A DNA stretch of 64,000 nucleotides, taken from NCBI GenBank assembly GCA_029256185.1, contig JAQSYI010000057.1, positions 1-64,000 of the forward strand, in the 5' to 3' direction. Positions 18,840-28,169 of this stretch are shown here, piece by piece; position 1 is the stretch's first letter, and each line of letters begins with the position of its first letter. Both the position numbers and the translations under genes were made by a program. The notes beneath the pieces are model-generated. The model did not search any database, was not told the origin of the DNA, and saw nothing but the letters and a program-made list of their open reading frames with translations. The stretch comes from Paenibacillaceae bacterium. Lineage in GTDB: Bacteria > Bacillota > Bacilli > Paenibacillales > NBRC-103111.

Positions 18840-20851
18840 AAACAAACCCGTTCCATCTCCTCGGCCGGAGTTTTACACTTCTCAACTTTTCCATCTGCCA
18901 CCTGATAGAGCGTCCGGTTGGTCTTTGTCATATATTCTATAAACTCCTTGTAGGGTCTGTTGCAGACATCCACGCATCCGATCTGGTTACTTTCGCCATC
19001 GAATCTTCCCAGCACTGCCTGATCGTTATAAATGAAATAATGCGCTCCGGTAAAATACTTTTCCGCCGCACCATTTTCGAGATAAAATTGATACGCTTTC
19101 CCCCGTTCCGCCTGTGAACTCACCCCCCTCAAGCCGGTACTCATTAGTCCCCGGTCCAAGGCGCCAAAATGATATTCCCCTATCATCACCGGCAGATTTG
19201 TCATTTTCCCAATTTTCTCGATTTCTTTTGCGGGATCCATCTTGTAGCAGTTAAATGAAAATACATCAAAGTACTCGCAGCCTGATACTTGCTTGGCCTG
19301 ACATATTTCTCCATACCTCATGCCAAGGTTTAAATGATAGGGATCGACCCGCTTGACTGCTTCGCTCGGAATTCTGACGTAGTTCCTGATCATGATTTCC
19401 GAAAAATCCTCCAAATCTTGTGCCGCCGCTTCCGATAACCGAGAGGCCTTCTTGATGGGCTCCTTTAACTGTTCAAAAAAAATAAAGCCCGTATTCCATG
19501 CTGCATTAAGCTTTTCAATTGAGCCCTCATATCGATTAGAGATGAATTGAATCAACTCATCTTTGGAAGCCAAATCCTCCGGATAGGCCAACAGCTCTTC
19601 CGCAATATTGAGATCCTCGACAAACGCCCAGGTTGGTTCATTTCTAAGAAAATATCCGATCAAATACGAATCTCCTGCAAATTCCTTTAATTGTTGCGCA
19701 AACTTTTCCGCCTCTCGCTGATATTCCTCACTGAAAACATCAGGAAAGTCCCTGAATATTTTCTTTTCTGTCTGCGGGAAACCAACCAGCGGCCAGACGT
19801 AAGACATTTTGGCATACCTTATAAATTCCAATGAAGACCAATTTGCAATGGTATTTACTCCCCATTCCATCAGCCTCCTTTTTGTCAACCTCGCCCATGG
19901 CTCCCACCAATTCCGTCCAAAAGCCCTGATTAAATTGGCAACAGCAAAATTATAGTATGCTTGGTCATCAAATCTTTCGCCAAGCCTCCACGCATCACTA
20001 AATTCTCCATCCTTGTCAGGAAACTTCTCATAGAATGCTTCAATATCCTGAATTCTTCCAGCCTCTCCCGGATTGACACTGTCGATTCCCGTACTAATAA
20101 ATGCATATCCTTCCGGGTCCACCAGCCACCATCTCGTTCCATCGTGCTGAGTTCTAAAGTACCCTGTTGCATCAAACCTCTTTTCCTTCCAGCCGCCATA
20201 GCGGCTCCAGTTCTCAGGAAAAGCAGCCGTAACATCCTTGTCAGCTTCATCTGTCAAATACTGCTTCAGCTCTTCCACATCCCCGGTTTTCCCGGGCCAA
20301 TCACGAATCGTTAACTGTCCCAGCTCATCCACCATCTTCTTGGCAGGCAAAGGATAGTCAGGCTCTTTATCCGTGATATGCAGGTTGGAAATCTCCAAGC
20401 GTTGTTTATCAAAACATTTCATAGGGCCTACAGCAAACCGGCTAACCTCTGCGGTTTCCACCCTGTTTCCGAAAACGACAGATTTCAGCTTGCCGGGAGT
20501 ACGCGGAAGAAACATTTGCTGAGAGTCCAAAGCCTGCAACGGAAGGCAAAGCCTGGTTTTCACCCCGGGAATCAATCCAAAAAAAATATTCATATCTGCT
20601 TCCGCTGTTAGATTGGAGTCTTTCCAAAATCTGAATTCCACCCCCAAATTCCAGCCTTCCAGATTAGTCGCATCCAGTACAATATATTTATCGCTGCTCC
20701 AATCCACACCGCCTAACCTTCCGGAAGGACCGTTCAGAACAATTGCTCCTCCGGTTTTTTCCGCATTTATTATCATGCTATTCCCTTCGGCGGATTTTTC
20801 CAGTGTACAATGAAGGGGCGTGAAATCGTCCAGATCCAGTTTATATTCCAT
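18836..20851 (-). CDS. Agarase-like TIM-barrel glycoside hydrolase, 671 aa
   Basis: WWLVDPEGYAFISTGIDSVNPGE...LIGYFLRNEPTWAF (acid/base NE-type motif)...PVMIGEYHFG (nucleophile-type Glu). Confidence 0.65.
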   Translation of the reverse strand: MEYKLDLDDFTPLHCTLEKSAEGNSMIINAEKTGGAIVLNGPSGRLGGVDWSSDKYIVLDATNLEGWNLGVEFRFWKDSNLTAEADMNIFFGLIPGVKTRLCLPLQALDSQQMFLPRTPGKLKSVVFGNRVETAEVSRFAVGPMKCFDKQRLEISNLHITDKEPDYPLPAKKMVDELGQLTIRDWPGKTGDVEELKQYLTDEADKDVTAAFPENWSRYGGWKEKRFDATGYFRTQHDGTRWWLVDPEGYAFISTGIDSVNPGEAGRIQDIEAFYEKFPDKDGEFSDAWRLGERFDDQAYYNFAVANLIRAFGRNWWEPWARLTKRRLMEWGVNTIANWSSLEFIRYAKMSYVWPLVGFPQTEKKIFRDFPDVFSEEYQREAEKFAQQLKEFAGDSYLIGYFLRNEPTWAFVEDLNIAEELLAYPEDLASKDELIQFISNRYEGSIEKLNAAWNTGFIFFEQLKEPIKKASRLSEAAAQDLEDFSEIMIRNYVRIPSEAVKRVDPYHLNLGMRYGEICQAKQVSGCEYFDVFSFNCYKMDPAKEIEKIGKMTNLPVMIGEYHFGALDRGLMSTGLRGVSSQAERGKAYQFYLENGAAEKYFTGAHYFIYNDQAVLGRFDGESNQIGCVDVCNRPYKEFIEYMTKTNRTLYQVADGKVEKCKTPAEEMERVCF

Positions 20852-20909
20852 CGTGTCAACTCCTTCTTTTTCCGTGAGATAGTAGTGGCAAATCTTCCTC
20901 CACGCCCCA

Positions 20910-20980
20910 ATTGTAAACGCTATAATAAGGAAACCATATATCTGTAGACCAGATGTTTTTTATCCTTAAATCAGCTTTCA
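20910..20980 (-). promoter_or_regulatory. Copy A of a conserved ~65-bp promoter element (see 39182-39246)
   Basis: attgtaaacgctataataaggaaaccatatatctgtagaccagatgttttttatccttaaatcag upstream of the minus-strand GH gene; TTACAAT -10-like and cre-like TTGTAAACGCT. Confidence 0.75.
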
Positions 20981-20997
20981 TCACCACGCGTCCTATA

Positions 20998-21984
20998 TCA
21001 TTTCCTCCGGGCCAACAGATTCTTCAGGAAATACATCTGCTTCTTGCGTCCCAGTGCAAGCATGGAGTGGGTCAGCCATTTGTCTCCTTGCCTGCGTGCT
21101 CTTTGAAGCATAGGACTCTCCGTAATTCCCGTTGCAGCGAACAGGCAATCGTCGGAGCGCACCAGATCCTCCAGAGCAAGAATGACACGATGGTCCTCTA
21201 TCCCCATTCTCCGGCAGCGGTCAGCTTCTACCCGGTCCTGGGGCATCAACCGGGCCTGCATATCCCCGCCCAAGCAACGAAGCGCTACCGCGGATACCAC
21301 ACCCTCCGGCGCTCCGCCAATACTATAGAACATATCGACAGCCGAACCGGGAACAGCCGGGGCCACCGCAACGGAAACATCTCCCTCCTGGAAGGTCATC
21401 ACCTTCGCTCCCGCTTCCCGCAGCGCTTCTATGGCAGCATCATGCCGCTCCCGCTTCTGGATGGCCACTGTCACTTCCTCTATCGGCTTGCACAAAGCCG
21501 CCGCAACGGCCCGCGCATTATCCACAATCGAACGGTTCAAATCAATACAGCCCCGGGCATCCGGACCCACGGCAAGCTTCTCCATATACATGTCTGGAGC
21601 ATGTAACAGACATCCTCGTGGAGCCATGGCAATGACTGAAATGGCATTATCCTGGCCGTCGGCCACCAGACTGGTGCCTTCCAGAGGGTCCACGGCAATG
21701 TCCAGCGCAGGTCCGTTTCCGGTTCCCAGCACCTCGCCGATATACAGCATCGGCGCCTCATCCAGTTCTCCCTCGCCGATCACCACCGTTCCCTTCATCG
21801 GCAGCCGGTTGAGAAGCTGGCGCATGGCGGAGGTGGCGGCGTCATCCGCCTCATACTTCTTTCCCCTTCCAATCCAGCAGGCAGAGGCAACGGCAGCGGC
21901 TTCACAGACTTCCACAAGCTCCAGACCAAGCAGTTTCATGGGATAATAACAATTTGGCATAGGGAATCTGTCCTTCATGTGCAT
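20998..21984 (-). CDS. glpX: Class II fructose-1,6-bisphosphatase GlpX
   Basis: AAAVASACWIGRGKKYEADDAATSAMRQLLNRLPMKGTVVIGEGELDEAPMLYIGE...IAVDPLEGTSLVADGQDNAISVIA. Confidence 0.93.
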   Translation of the reverse strand: MHMKDRFPMPNCYYPMKLLGLELVEVCEAAAVASACWIGRGKKYEADDAATSAMRQLLNRLPMKGTVVIGEGELDEAPMLYIGEVLGTGNGPALDIAVDPLEGTSLVADGQDNAISVIAMAPRGCLLHAPDMYMEKLAVGPDARGCIDLNRSIVDNARAVAAALCKPIEEVTVAIQKRERHDAAIEALREAGAKVMTFQEGDVSVAVAPAVPGSAVDMFYSIGGAPEGVVSAVALRCLGGDMQARLMPQDRVEADRCRRMGIEDHRVILALEDLVRSDDCLFAATGITESPMLQRARRQGDKWLTHSMLALGRKKQMYFLKNLLARRK

Positions 21985-21997
21985 CCACTCCCCCTTG

Positions 21998-22080
21998 TTT
22001 TCGTATACTTCAATAATATTATCATATATTTTCGTTTAACTTTCAATATACTTTCGTTTATTTTCGTTTATTTTCGTTTT
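21998..22080. promoter_or_regulatory. Iterated TTTTCGTTTA-type sites upstream of glpX (candidate operator array)
   Basis: TTTTCGTATA 21998, TTTTCGTTTA 22029, CTTTCGTTTA 22051, TTTTCGTTTA 22061, TTTTCGTTTT 22071. Confidence 0.65.
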
Positions 22081-22091
22081 GGATAATAAAA

Positions 22092-22126
22092 TAGACCAGC
22101 CTGCCGGATATCCGACAAACTGGTTC
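22092..22126 (-). terminator. Hairpin downstream of the ROK regulator
   Basis: ACCAG..CTG.CGGATATCCG.CA..CTGGT dyad, T-rich on the minus strand. Confidence 0.45.
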
Positions 22127-22143
22127 ACAAAACTCTCCGCTTA

Positions 22144-23349
22144 TTATTGAATCCTGAGGGTCAGTTTCGGTTCGCTAAAGAAATCCTCAATGACAAAGTG
22201 GCATCCTCCCAGCCCACAGGTTTCCTCATCCAGCATTCCTAACTGGACGGTTACCTCTTGTATGGCATAATCGGATGTATTAATCTTGATGGTTTCATAG
22301 ATGGTTCTGTAGAAAATGTTAGCTTCACCGCAGCTTAAATCCCCGATGATGACACTGGAAACGTCCAGCAATTTAATCGCATTTGACAGATGGAGTCCAA
22401 AAATTTTCCCCGCCGCTTCCAGGACATGCATGGCATGAGGATCACCATGATCCGCTTTTTCAATCACGCTGTCAAAGGTCAGTTCTTGGCCCGCGCCTTC
22501 ATGAACCGAACCTACAGCCGCTTTATACTGTTTAACGATGGCTCTTTTGGAGCAATAAAGCTCCAGGCAGCCCCTTTTTCCGCATTCACAGCGCTCGCCG
22601 TTGGCATGAATGGCCGTATGTCCGATATAACCGGAATTTCCGAAATTGCCCTCATAAAGCGCATTGTTGATAAATATCGCCATGCCAATGCCCGAGCGGT
22701 ACAACACATACAGAAAATTGGCTTCTTTTATATTCAATAATTTCTTCTCAACCATTGCCAGAAGATGCGCATCGTTGCGAACGTAAACCTTCAGGCCCGT
22801 TCTATCCGTAATGGCGGTATGAATGGGGATATTGACCCACCCCTCAATCCGCTCTATTCTTACCGCCGCATTATCCGTCGCATTGATAATAGCCGGCATC
22901 CCCAGCCCCACCCCGATAATCGCCTGTCTGTCAATGCCTGACTCGCGGATGCTTTCTTCAATATGATGAACAATTGACTCGACAATTTGCGGAATATCCA
23001 CTCCATAATGGAGCTCCCATTTCCGTGAATAAACCTTTTCTCCCTTCAGATTGGATATCATCAAGCGGATCGGAGGATAGTCCATGTCGATTCCGATTGC
23101 ATAATAGCTTGATGTATCTATGGCAAACAATGCGGGCTGACGACCGCCCATGGATTCGGCAAAGCCGCACTTGCTGATCAGCCTTCCTTCCGTCAGTTCC
23201 TTGAGAAGGGTTAGTACAGTCGGCCTGCTCAGATGTGTTTTCCGGACAATATCCTCCACCGTAACCGGTTCATAGTCTTTAATCGTATTTAAAATAAGAA
23301 AACGATTGGCCGTTTTGATGATTGTTGAATGATTCGCCTTCACCGGCAA
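22144..23349 (-). CDS. ROK-family transcriptional regulator (NagC/XylR type)
   Basis: N-terminal wHTH EDIVRKTHLSRPTVLTLLKELTEGRLI; CECGKRGCLELYCSKRAI zinc motif. Confidence 0.9.
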   Translation of the reverse strand: MPVKANHSTIIKTANRFLILNTIKDYEPVTVEDIVRKTHLSRPTVLTLLKELTEGRLISKCGFAESMGGRQPALFAIDTSSYYAIGIDMDYPPIRLMISNLKGEKVYSRKWELHYGVDIPQIVESIVHHIEESIRESGIDRQAIIGVGLGMPAIINATDNAAVRIERIEGWVNIPIHTAITDRTGLKVYVRNDAHLLAMVEKKLLNIKEANFLYVLYRSGIGMAIFINNALYEGNFGNSGYIGHTAIHANGERCECGKRGCLELYCSKRAIVKQYKAAVGSVHEGAGQELTFDSVIEKADHGDPHAMHVLEAAGKIFGLHLSNAIKLLDVSSVIIGDLSCGEANIFYRTIYETIKINTSDYAIQEVTVQLGMLDEETCGLGGCHFVIEDFFSEPKLTLRIQ

Positions 23350-23477
23350 AACCTCGCCTTTTTTTCATATCTTTCATAAAACACATTGACTGATTGATCA
23401 TATTATACACATATACAAGCTGGAAATACACTTCTTTTCCACGGTCTGCAATATATAAAATACTTTTGTAAAACATA

Positions 23478-23506
23478 TTGACGTTATAATTTTGTTCTTA
23501 TAAAAT
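23478..23506 (+). promoter_or_regulatory. Sigma-A-type promoter for the ROK kinase/deoC/GH operon, with flanking TATAAAATACT[T/C]TTG direct repeats (23454-23468, 23499-23513)
   Basis: TTGACG - 17 bp - TAAAAT; 15-mer repeat with one mismatch. Confidence 0.65.
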
Positions 23507-23558
23507 ACTCTTGAGGAGCCCTTATACCGGTCCTGAGATTGGAATATGCGAGGTTTTT

Positions 23559-24453
23559 ATGAATCGAAACCAGCTTAACCTTGGAATTGACATCGGTGGA
23601 ACAAAGATCAGCATTGGCTTGGTGAATGATGCGGGTCACGTGGAGCAAAAGGCAAAAATACCAACGCAGCATCTCTCAATTTCTGCACAGCCATCAGCTT
23701 GGACTGGAGGATATCTGTTTTGTGGGCGCGGGTGTGCCCGGTACAGCAAGCACAGCGACGGGAATTATCGATTACTGCCCGAATCTTGACTGGAGCGACG
23801 AACCTGCCGGGAGCTATTTCGCTGAATTTCTGGGACGGGAGGTCAAGCTCATTCAGGACTCCAGAGCGGCGGCAGCGGCGGAAATGCTGTACGGAGCCGG
23901 CCGGGAATTCAGCGATATTCTATGCGTCACCATTGGTACAGGTATTGGCAGCGGCATTATCAGTCAGAGAAAGCTGCTTAACGGCGGCATGAATACGGCG
24001 GGAGAGCTGGGGCATATGTCCATTGCCAAAGGTGGCAGACCATGTGTATGCGGCTCCTGCGGCTGTCTCGAACAATACGTATCCGGCACAGCCATTATTC
24101 AGCGGGCGCTTGAGCGCTTTCCAGCCAAAATCGAAGGCCAGCCAGAGAATAGCGAAACCGTATTCAGTCTTGCCTATTCTGGAGACCGGCAGGCGCTGGA
24201 GCTATTGGATGCCTGCATGGATGATCTTGCGTTCGGGATATCCAATACCGTTGCCATTTTATCCCCGCAGGCGGTTATTATCAGCGGCGGTCTCTGCGAG
24301 CATGACTCACTGGTTATTGCGCCGCTGGCCAAAAAAATCCCGAAATATGGATACAAGTCCTGGGTCAAGAAAGCAGCCTTGAAAATTCTGAAGGCAGAGC
24401 TTGGAAGCGATGCGCCGATGATCGGAGCGGCATCCTTGTACAAAGTGCTCTGA
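23559..24453 (+). pseudogene. ROK-family sugar kinase disrupted by an internal deletion and frameshift
   Basis: Frame 1 MNRNQLNLGIDIGGTKISIGLVNDAGHVEQKAKIPTQ, then the other frame HQLGLEDICFVGAGVPGTASTATG...CVCGSCGCLEQY...ASLYKVL; linker shorter than expected for ROK kinases. Confidence 0.8.
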
Positions 24454-24473
24454 TTTTTTATGAGGTGAGAACA

Positions 24474-25208
24474 ATGGCAATCGATATCAACCATCTGGCC
24501 GCGATATGCGACCATACCGTCCTGAAGCCTGATACAACACGGGCAACTCTGGACAGGTTCTGCAAGGAAGCGATTGAATGGGGCTTTGCGTCAGTCTGTG
24601 TCAATCCGGTAAATGCGAAGTATGTTGCAGACCGCCTGAAGGGCAGCGCTGTAAAAACATGTACCGTGATCGGCTTTCCCTTGGGGGCTAACACCTCTGC
24701 TATCAAAGCGGCGGAAGCGAAGGAAGCCATCGCCAACGGTGCGGAGGAAGTCGATATGGTGATCAATATCGGCGCATTGAAGGACGGCCTTGACGATCTG
24801 GTATACCTGGACATAAAGGCTGTTGTTGATGCCGCCGTCGGTCAGGCGCTGGTCAAGGTCATTATCGAGACCTGCCTGCTGTCGGATACGGAAAAGGTCA
24901 GAGCCTGCCGGATAGCCAAAGACGCAGGCGCCGACTTTGTCAAAACATCCACAGGGATGAGCGTCGGCGGAGCCACAGCGGCGGATATTGCCCTCATGAG
25001 ACAAACCGTCGGTCCGAATATGGGGGTTAAAGCATCGACAGGTGTAAACAACCGCGAGATTGCCGTTGCCCTGGTCGAGGCAGGCGCGACTCGGCTGGGA
25101 ACCAGCAAGGGCATTCTCATTCAGACGGGGAAGGATCCGGCTGCACAGTCTTCCGCCAACGGCGGTTCTTCTTCAGAAGGCTCCGCGGATGCGAAGAATG
25201 GCTACTAA
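24474..25208 (+). CDS. deoC: Deoxyribose-phosphate aldolase
   Basis: [11 protein letters not shown]...SVCVNP...[40 protein letters not shown]...[10 protein letters not shown]...[15 protein letters not shown]. Confidence 0.95.
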   Translation: MAIDINHLAAICDHTVLKPDTTRATLDRFCKEAIEWGFASVCVNPVNAKYVADRLKGSAVKTCTVIGFPLGANTSAIKAAEAKEAIANGAEEVDMVINIGALKDGLDDLVYLDIKAVVDAAVGQALVKVIIETCLLSDTEKVRACRIAKDAGADFVKTSTGMSVGGATAADIALMRQTVGPNMGVKASTGVNNREIAVALVEAGATRLGTSKGILIQTGKDPAAQSSANGGSSSEGSADAKNGY

Positions 25209-25231
25209 TTTACAGGTTTAGGAGGATTTAT

Positions 25232-26602
25232 ATGGATATCAAGTCATTCCCGGAGGGTTTTATGTGGGGAACCGCTACTTCTTCCTTTCAGGTGGAAGGA
25301 GCATGGAATGAAGGCGGCAAGAGCGAATCCATCTGGGACAGATTCTGCTCCATTCCCGGCAGGATTCTCAATCGAGATACCCCTGCTGTTTCCTGCGACT
25401 ATTATCATTCGTATGAAAAGGATATTAATTTGCTGGAACAAATAGGCGTCAACACGTACCGCTTCTCCATCTCTTGGCCCAGAGTAATGCCCGAGGGCAC
25501 AGGGGCGCTGAATCCCGAGGGCATCCAATTCTACAAGAATGTGATTCAATATGTGAAGAGTAAGGGCATTCAGCCGGTTATCATGCTGTATATGTGGGAT
25601 CTGCCGCAGAAGCTCCAGAATATCGGGGGATGGGTTAACCCGCAGATCAGCGATTATTTTGCAGATTATGCAGGCGCCATGTTCCGTGAATTCGGAAGCG
25701 ATGTATCCATATGGATGACTGTGAATGAGCCTCATATTATTTCCCATCTGGGCCATGCCAGAGGTGTTTTTGCTCCCGGGCTGAGAGACTTTAAAGCATC
25801 CCTGGAGGTTTCGCATCAGCTGCTGCTTGCCCACGGCAAGGCAGTGAGAAGGTTTCGCGAATTGGAAGTAGTCGGTGAAATCGGTATCGGTCTCAATTTC
25901 GATATGGCCTTGGCAGCCAGCGGAAAGCCCGAGGATGCGGAAGCAGCGGACAGATGGAATGAGTTCCAGCGTTCCTGGTATTTTGACCCACTGTTGAAGG
26001 GACATTATCCGGAGAAGCTTATCGTCTGGTTTGAACAAAGAGGGCTGATGCCTGAAATCCTCCAGGGAGATATGGATGTTATTCAAACGCCGTTTGACTT
26101 TATCTCTCTTAACTACTACAAAATGATATTCATCCGGCATAATGGAAATAACTGGCCTCTGGAGACAGAAGAAGTGGATGTGAAAGGGCTCATCCCGTTT
26201 GACGGAATTGGCTCGGGACAAGCTTATCCCCAGGGACTCTATGATTACATTATGTGGGTGCATAACAAATATGGTCCAATAAAGCTGCTGATCGGTGAAA
26301 ATGGCATCCCTGTCAACGATGTTGTTTGTTATGACGGAGGGGTTCATGACCAGTCGCGGATTGACTATCTATACAGGCATCTGGAGATGGTGCATAAGGC
26401 CATCCAGGACGGGGCCAATGTCAGGGGATATATGGTTTGGTCCCTGCTGGACAATTTTGAGCTGACCTTCGGCTATTTCTTGCGGTTTGGTCTTGTATTT
26501 GTCGATCTGGAAACACAGAAGAGAACCTTCAAGGACAGTGCTTACTGGTACGGCGAGGTAGTCAGTCAAAACGGCCTGAGCCCTTACCGCCCGTGGCCAT
26601 AA
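25232..26602 (+). CDS. Glycoside hydrolase family 1 (beta-glucosidase-like)
   Basis: FPEGFMWGTATSSFQVEGAW; TVNEPHI (acid/base); LLIGENGIP (nucleophile); VRGYMVWSLLDNFELTFGY. Confidence 0.95.
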   Translation: MDIKSFPEGFMWGTATSSFQVEGAWNEGGKSESIWDRFCSIPGRILNRDTPAVSCDYYHSYEKDINLLEQIGVNTYRFSISWPRVMPEGTGALNPEGIQFYKNVIQYVKSKGIQPVIMLYMWDLPQKLQNIGGWVNPQISDYFADYAGAMFREFGSDVSIWMTVNEPHIISHLGHARGVFAPGLRDFKASLEVSHQLLLAHGKAVRRFRELEVVGEIGIGLNFDMALAASGKPEDAEAADRWNEFQRSWYFDPLLKGHYPEKLIVWFEQRGLMPEILQGDMDVIQTPFDFISLNYYKMIFIRHNGNNWPLETEEVDVKGLIPFDGIGSGQAYPQGLYDYIMWVHNKYGPIKLLIGENGIPVNDVVCYDGGVHDQSRIDYLYRHLEMVHKAIQDGANVRGYMVWSLLDNFELTFGYFLRFGLVFVDLETQKRTFKDSAYWYGEVVSQNGLSPYRPWP

Positions 26603-26624
26603 ACAGCTCGTCAAGGCAAGCGCA

Positions 26625-28169
26625 ATGAGCCACTATAGTGGAGAACAGGAAGGGACAATCCATATGCAAGCCTCTGATTTTCAGCTTGATCCAATGTTTG
26701 GGGATCACATGGTGCTTCAGCGCCATAAGTCTATTCGCGTATGGGGGCATGGCGGCAACGGCTCGCCTGTCCAGGTATCCGTTGCCGGAGTGCAAGCGGA
26801 AACCACCGTGCAGGATGGCTGCTGGTATTTAGAGCTGCCTGCCCTTGAGGCAGGCGGGCCCCATACCCTTATTGCCGAATCCGGCCATACCTCCATCATC
26901 CTCCGCGACATCCTGATCGGTGATGTATGGCTGGCAGGCGGCCAATCCAATATGCAGTTTGCCCTTAAGGAGGCGGACGGCGGGCTGGATATGGCCTTGA
27001 CCACGCTGCCGTCGATGCGTTTTTTTACAATCCCCCAGATTTCCTGGGAGGACCCTGACAATCTTCAGACCGGCAGCTGGAAAACCTGCGCTAGGGAAGA
27101 TGCCCCCAACTTCTCCGCCGTCGCTTTTTACTTCGCCCGAAAGATGCTGGCGAATCAGCCGGATGTGCCTATTGGCATTATCGGCTGTTATTGGGGCGGG
27201 ACCTCCGCCGCGTGCTGGATTGCGGAGCAGGACATTCTCGACGCCCCTGAGCTTCATATTTACCGGGATGAATTTCTGGAGACCATCCGGGACTTTGACT
27301 GGGAGGCTTATAATAAGAAGGAGCAGGAATTCAATGCTGCCATGGATGAATATAATCGGAGATTTGCGGAGACGAAGGGCAAGGATCCCGGCACTAACCC
27401 ATGGCCCCCGCCACTCAGCCCCCGGCACTTCCTTCGCCCCTGGGGCCTGTATCACAGTATGCTGCAAAAAGCGGTCCCCTATGGCCTGAAGGGCTTTCTC
27501 TATTACCAAGGTGAAGAGGACACCAAGCGTCCTCACTTGTACGAAAAGCTGTTGACGATTCTGATCCGCCGCTGGCGGCAGGATTGGCAGAATGAGCAGC
27601 TTCCGTTTTTATTCGTGCAGCTGCCCGGCTACGGATGCCAGGGACGGCCCAATGATGAGGAATGGGCTTTGCTTCGCGAGGCTCAAAGCAAGGTGGCTGA
27701 CCAGGTCCCTGACGCTGCCCTCGCTGTCTCCATCGACTGCGGTGATCCGCGCAATATTCATCCCACCAACAAACAGCCGGTGGGAGAACGGCTGGCGCTG
27801 CTTGCCCTGGAGCAGGTTTACGGGTTCGAGGTGCAGGGGGAAAGTCCGGTGCTGGCCGAAGCTGTTGTCCAGGACGGGATTGTCAGCCTGAGCTTCCGCC
27901 ATTCCAACGGCGGTCTGGTAATGGGCAGTCCCGGCCCGGAGGAGGCAGGGCTGCGCGGGTTTGAGCTTGCCGGACGGGATGGCGTCTATGTTGCGGCAAG
28001 TTCCGCTCTAGGCAAGGATGGCAAAATTCTAGTGTGGAGCGAACAGGTGCCATCTCCCCAATATGTACGTTATGCCTGGGCCAACTATCCGAAGGCAAGC
28101 CTTTATAACGGATGCGGTCTTCCCGCCAGTCCTTTCCGGAAGAAGCTTGGAGGAGAGGCAGACGAATGA
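26625..28169 (+). CDS. Sialate O-acetylesterase/SASA-type carbohydrate esterase
   Basis: DVWLAGGQSNMQF; VPIGIIGCYWGGTSAACWI; GLKGFLYYQGEED. Confidence 0.88.
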   Translation: MSHYSGEQEGTIHMQASDFQLDPMFGDHMVLQRHKSIRVWGHGGNGSPVQVSVAGVQAETTVQDGCWYLELPALEAGGPHTLIAESGHTSIILRDILIGDVWLAGGQSNMQFALKEADGGLDMALTTLPSMRFFTIPQISWEDPDNLQTGSWKTCAREDAPNFSAVAFYFARKMLANQPDVPIGIIGCYWGGTSAACWIAEQDILDAPELHIYRDEFLETIRDFDWEAYNKKEQEFNAAMDEYNRRFAETKGKDPGTNPWPPPLSPRHFLRPWGLYHSMLQKAVPYGLKGFLYYQGEEDTKRPHLYEKLLTILIRRWRQDWQNEQLPFLFVQLPGYGCQGRPNDEEWALLREAQSKVADQVPDAALAVSIDCGDPRNIHPTNKQPVGERLALLALEQVYGFEVQGESPVLAEAVVQDGIVSLSFRHSNGGLVMGSPGPEEAGLRGFELAGRDGVYVAASSALGKDGKILVWSEQVPSPQYVRYAWANYPKASLYNGCGLPASPFRKKLGGEADE

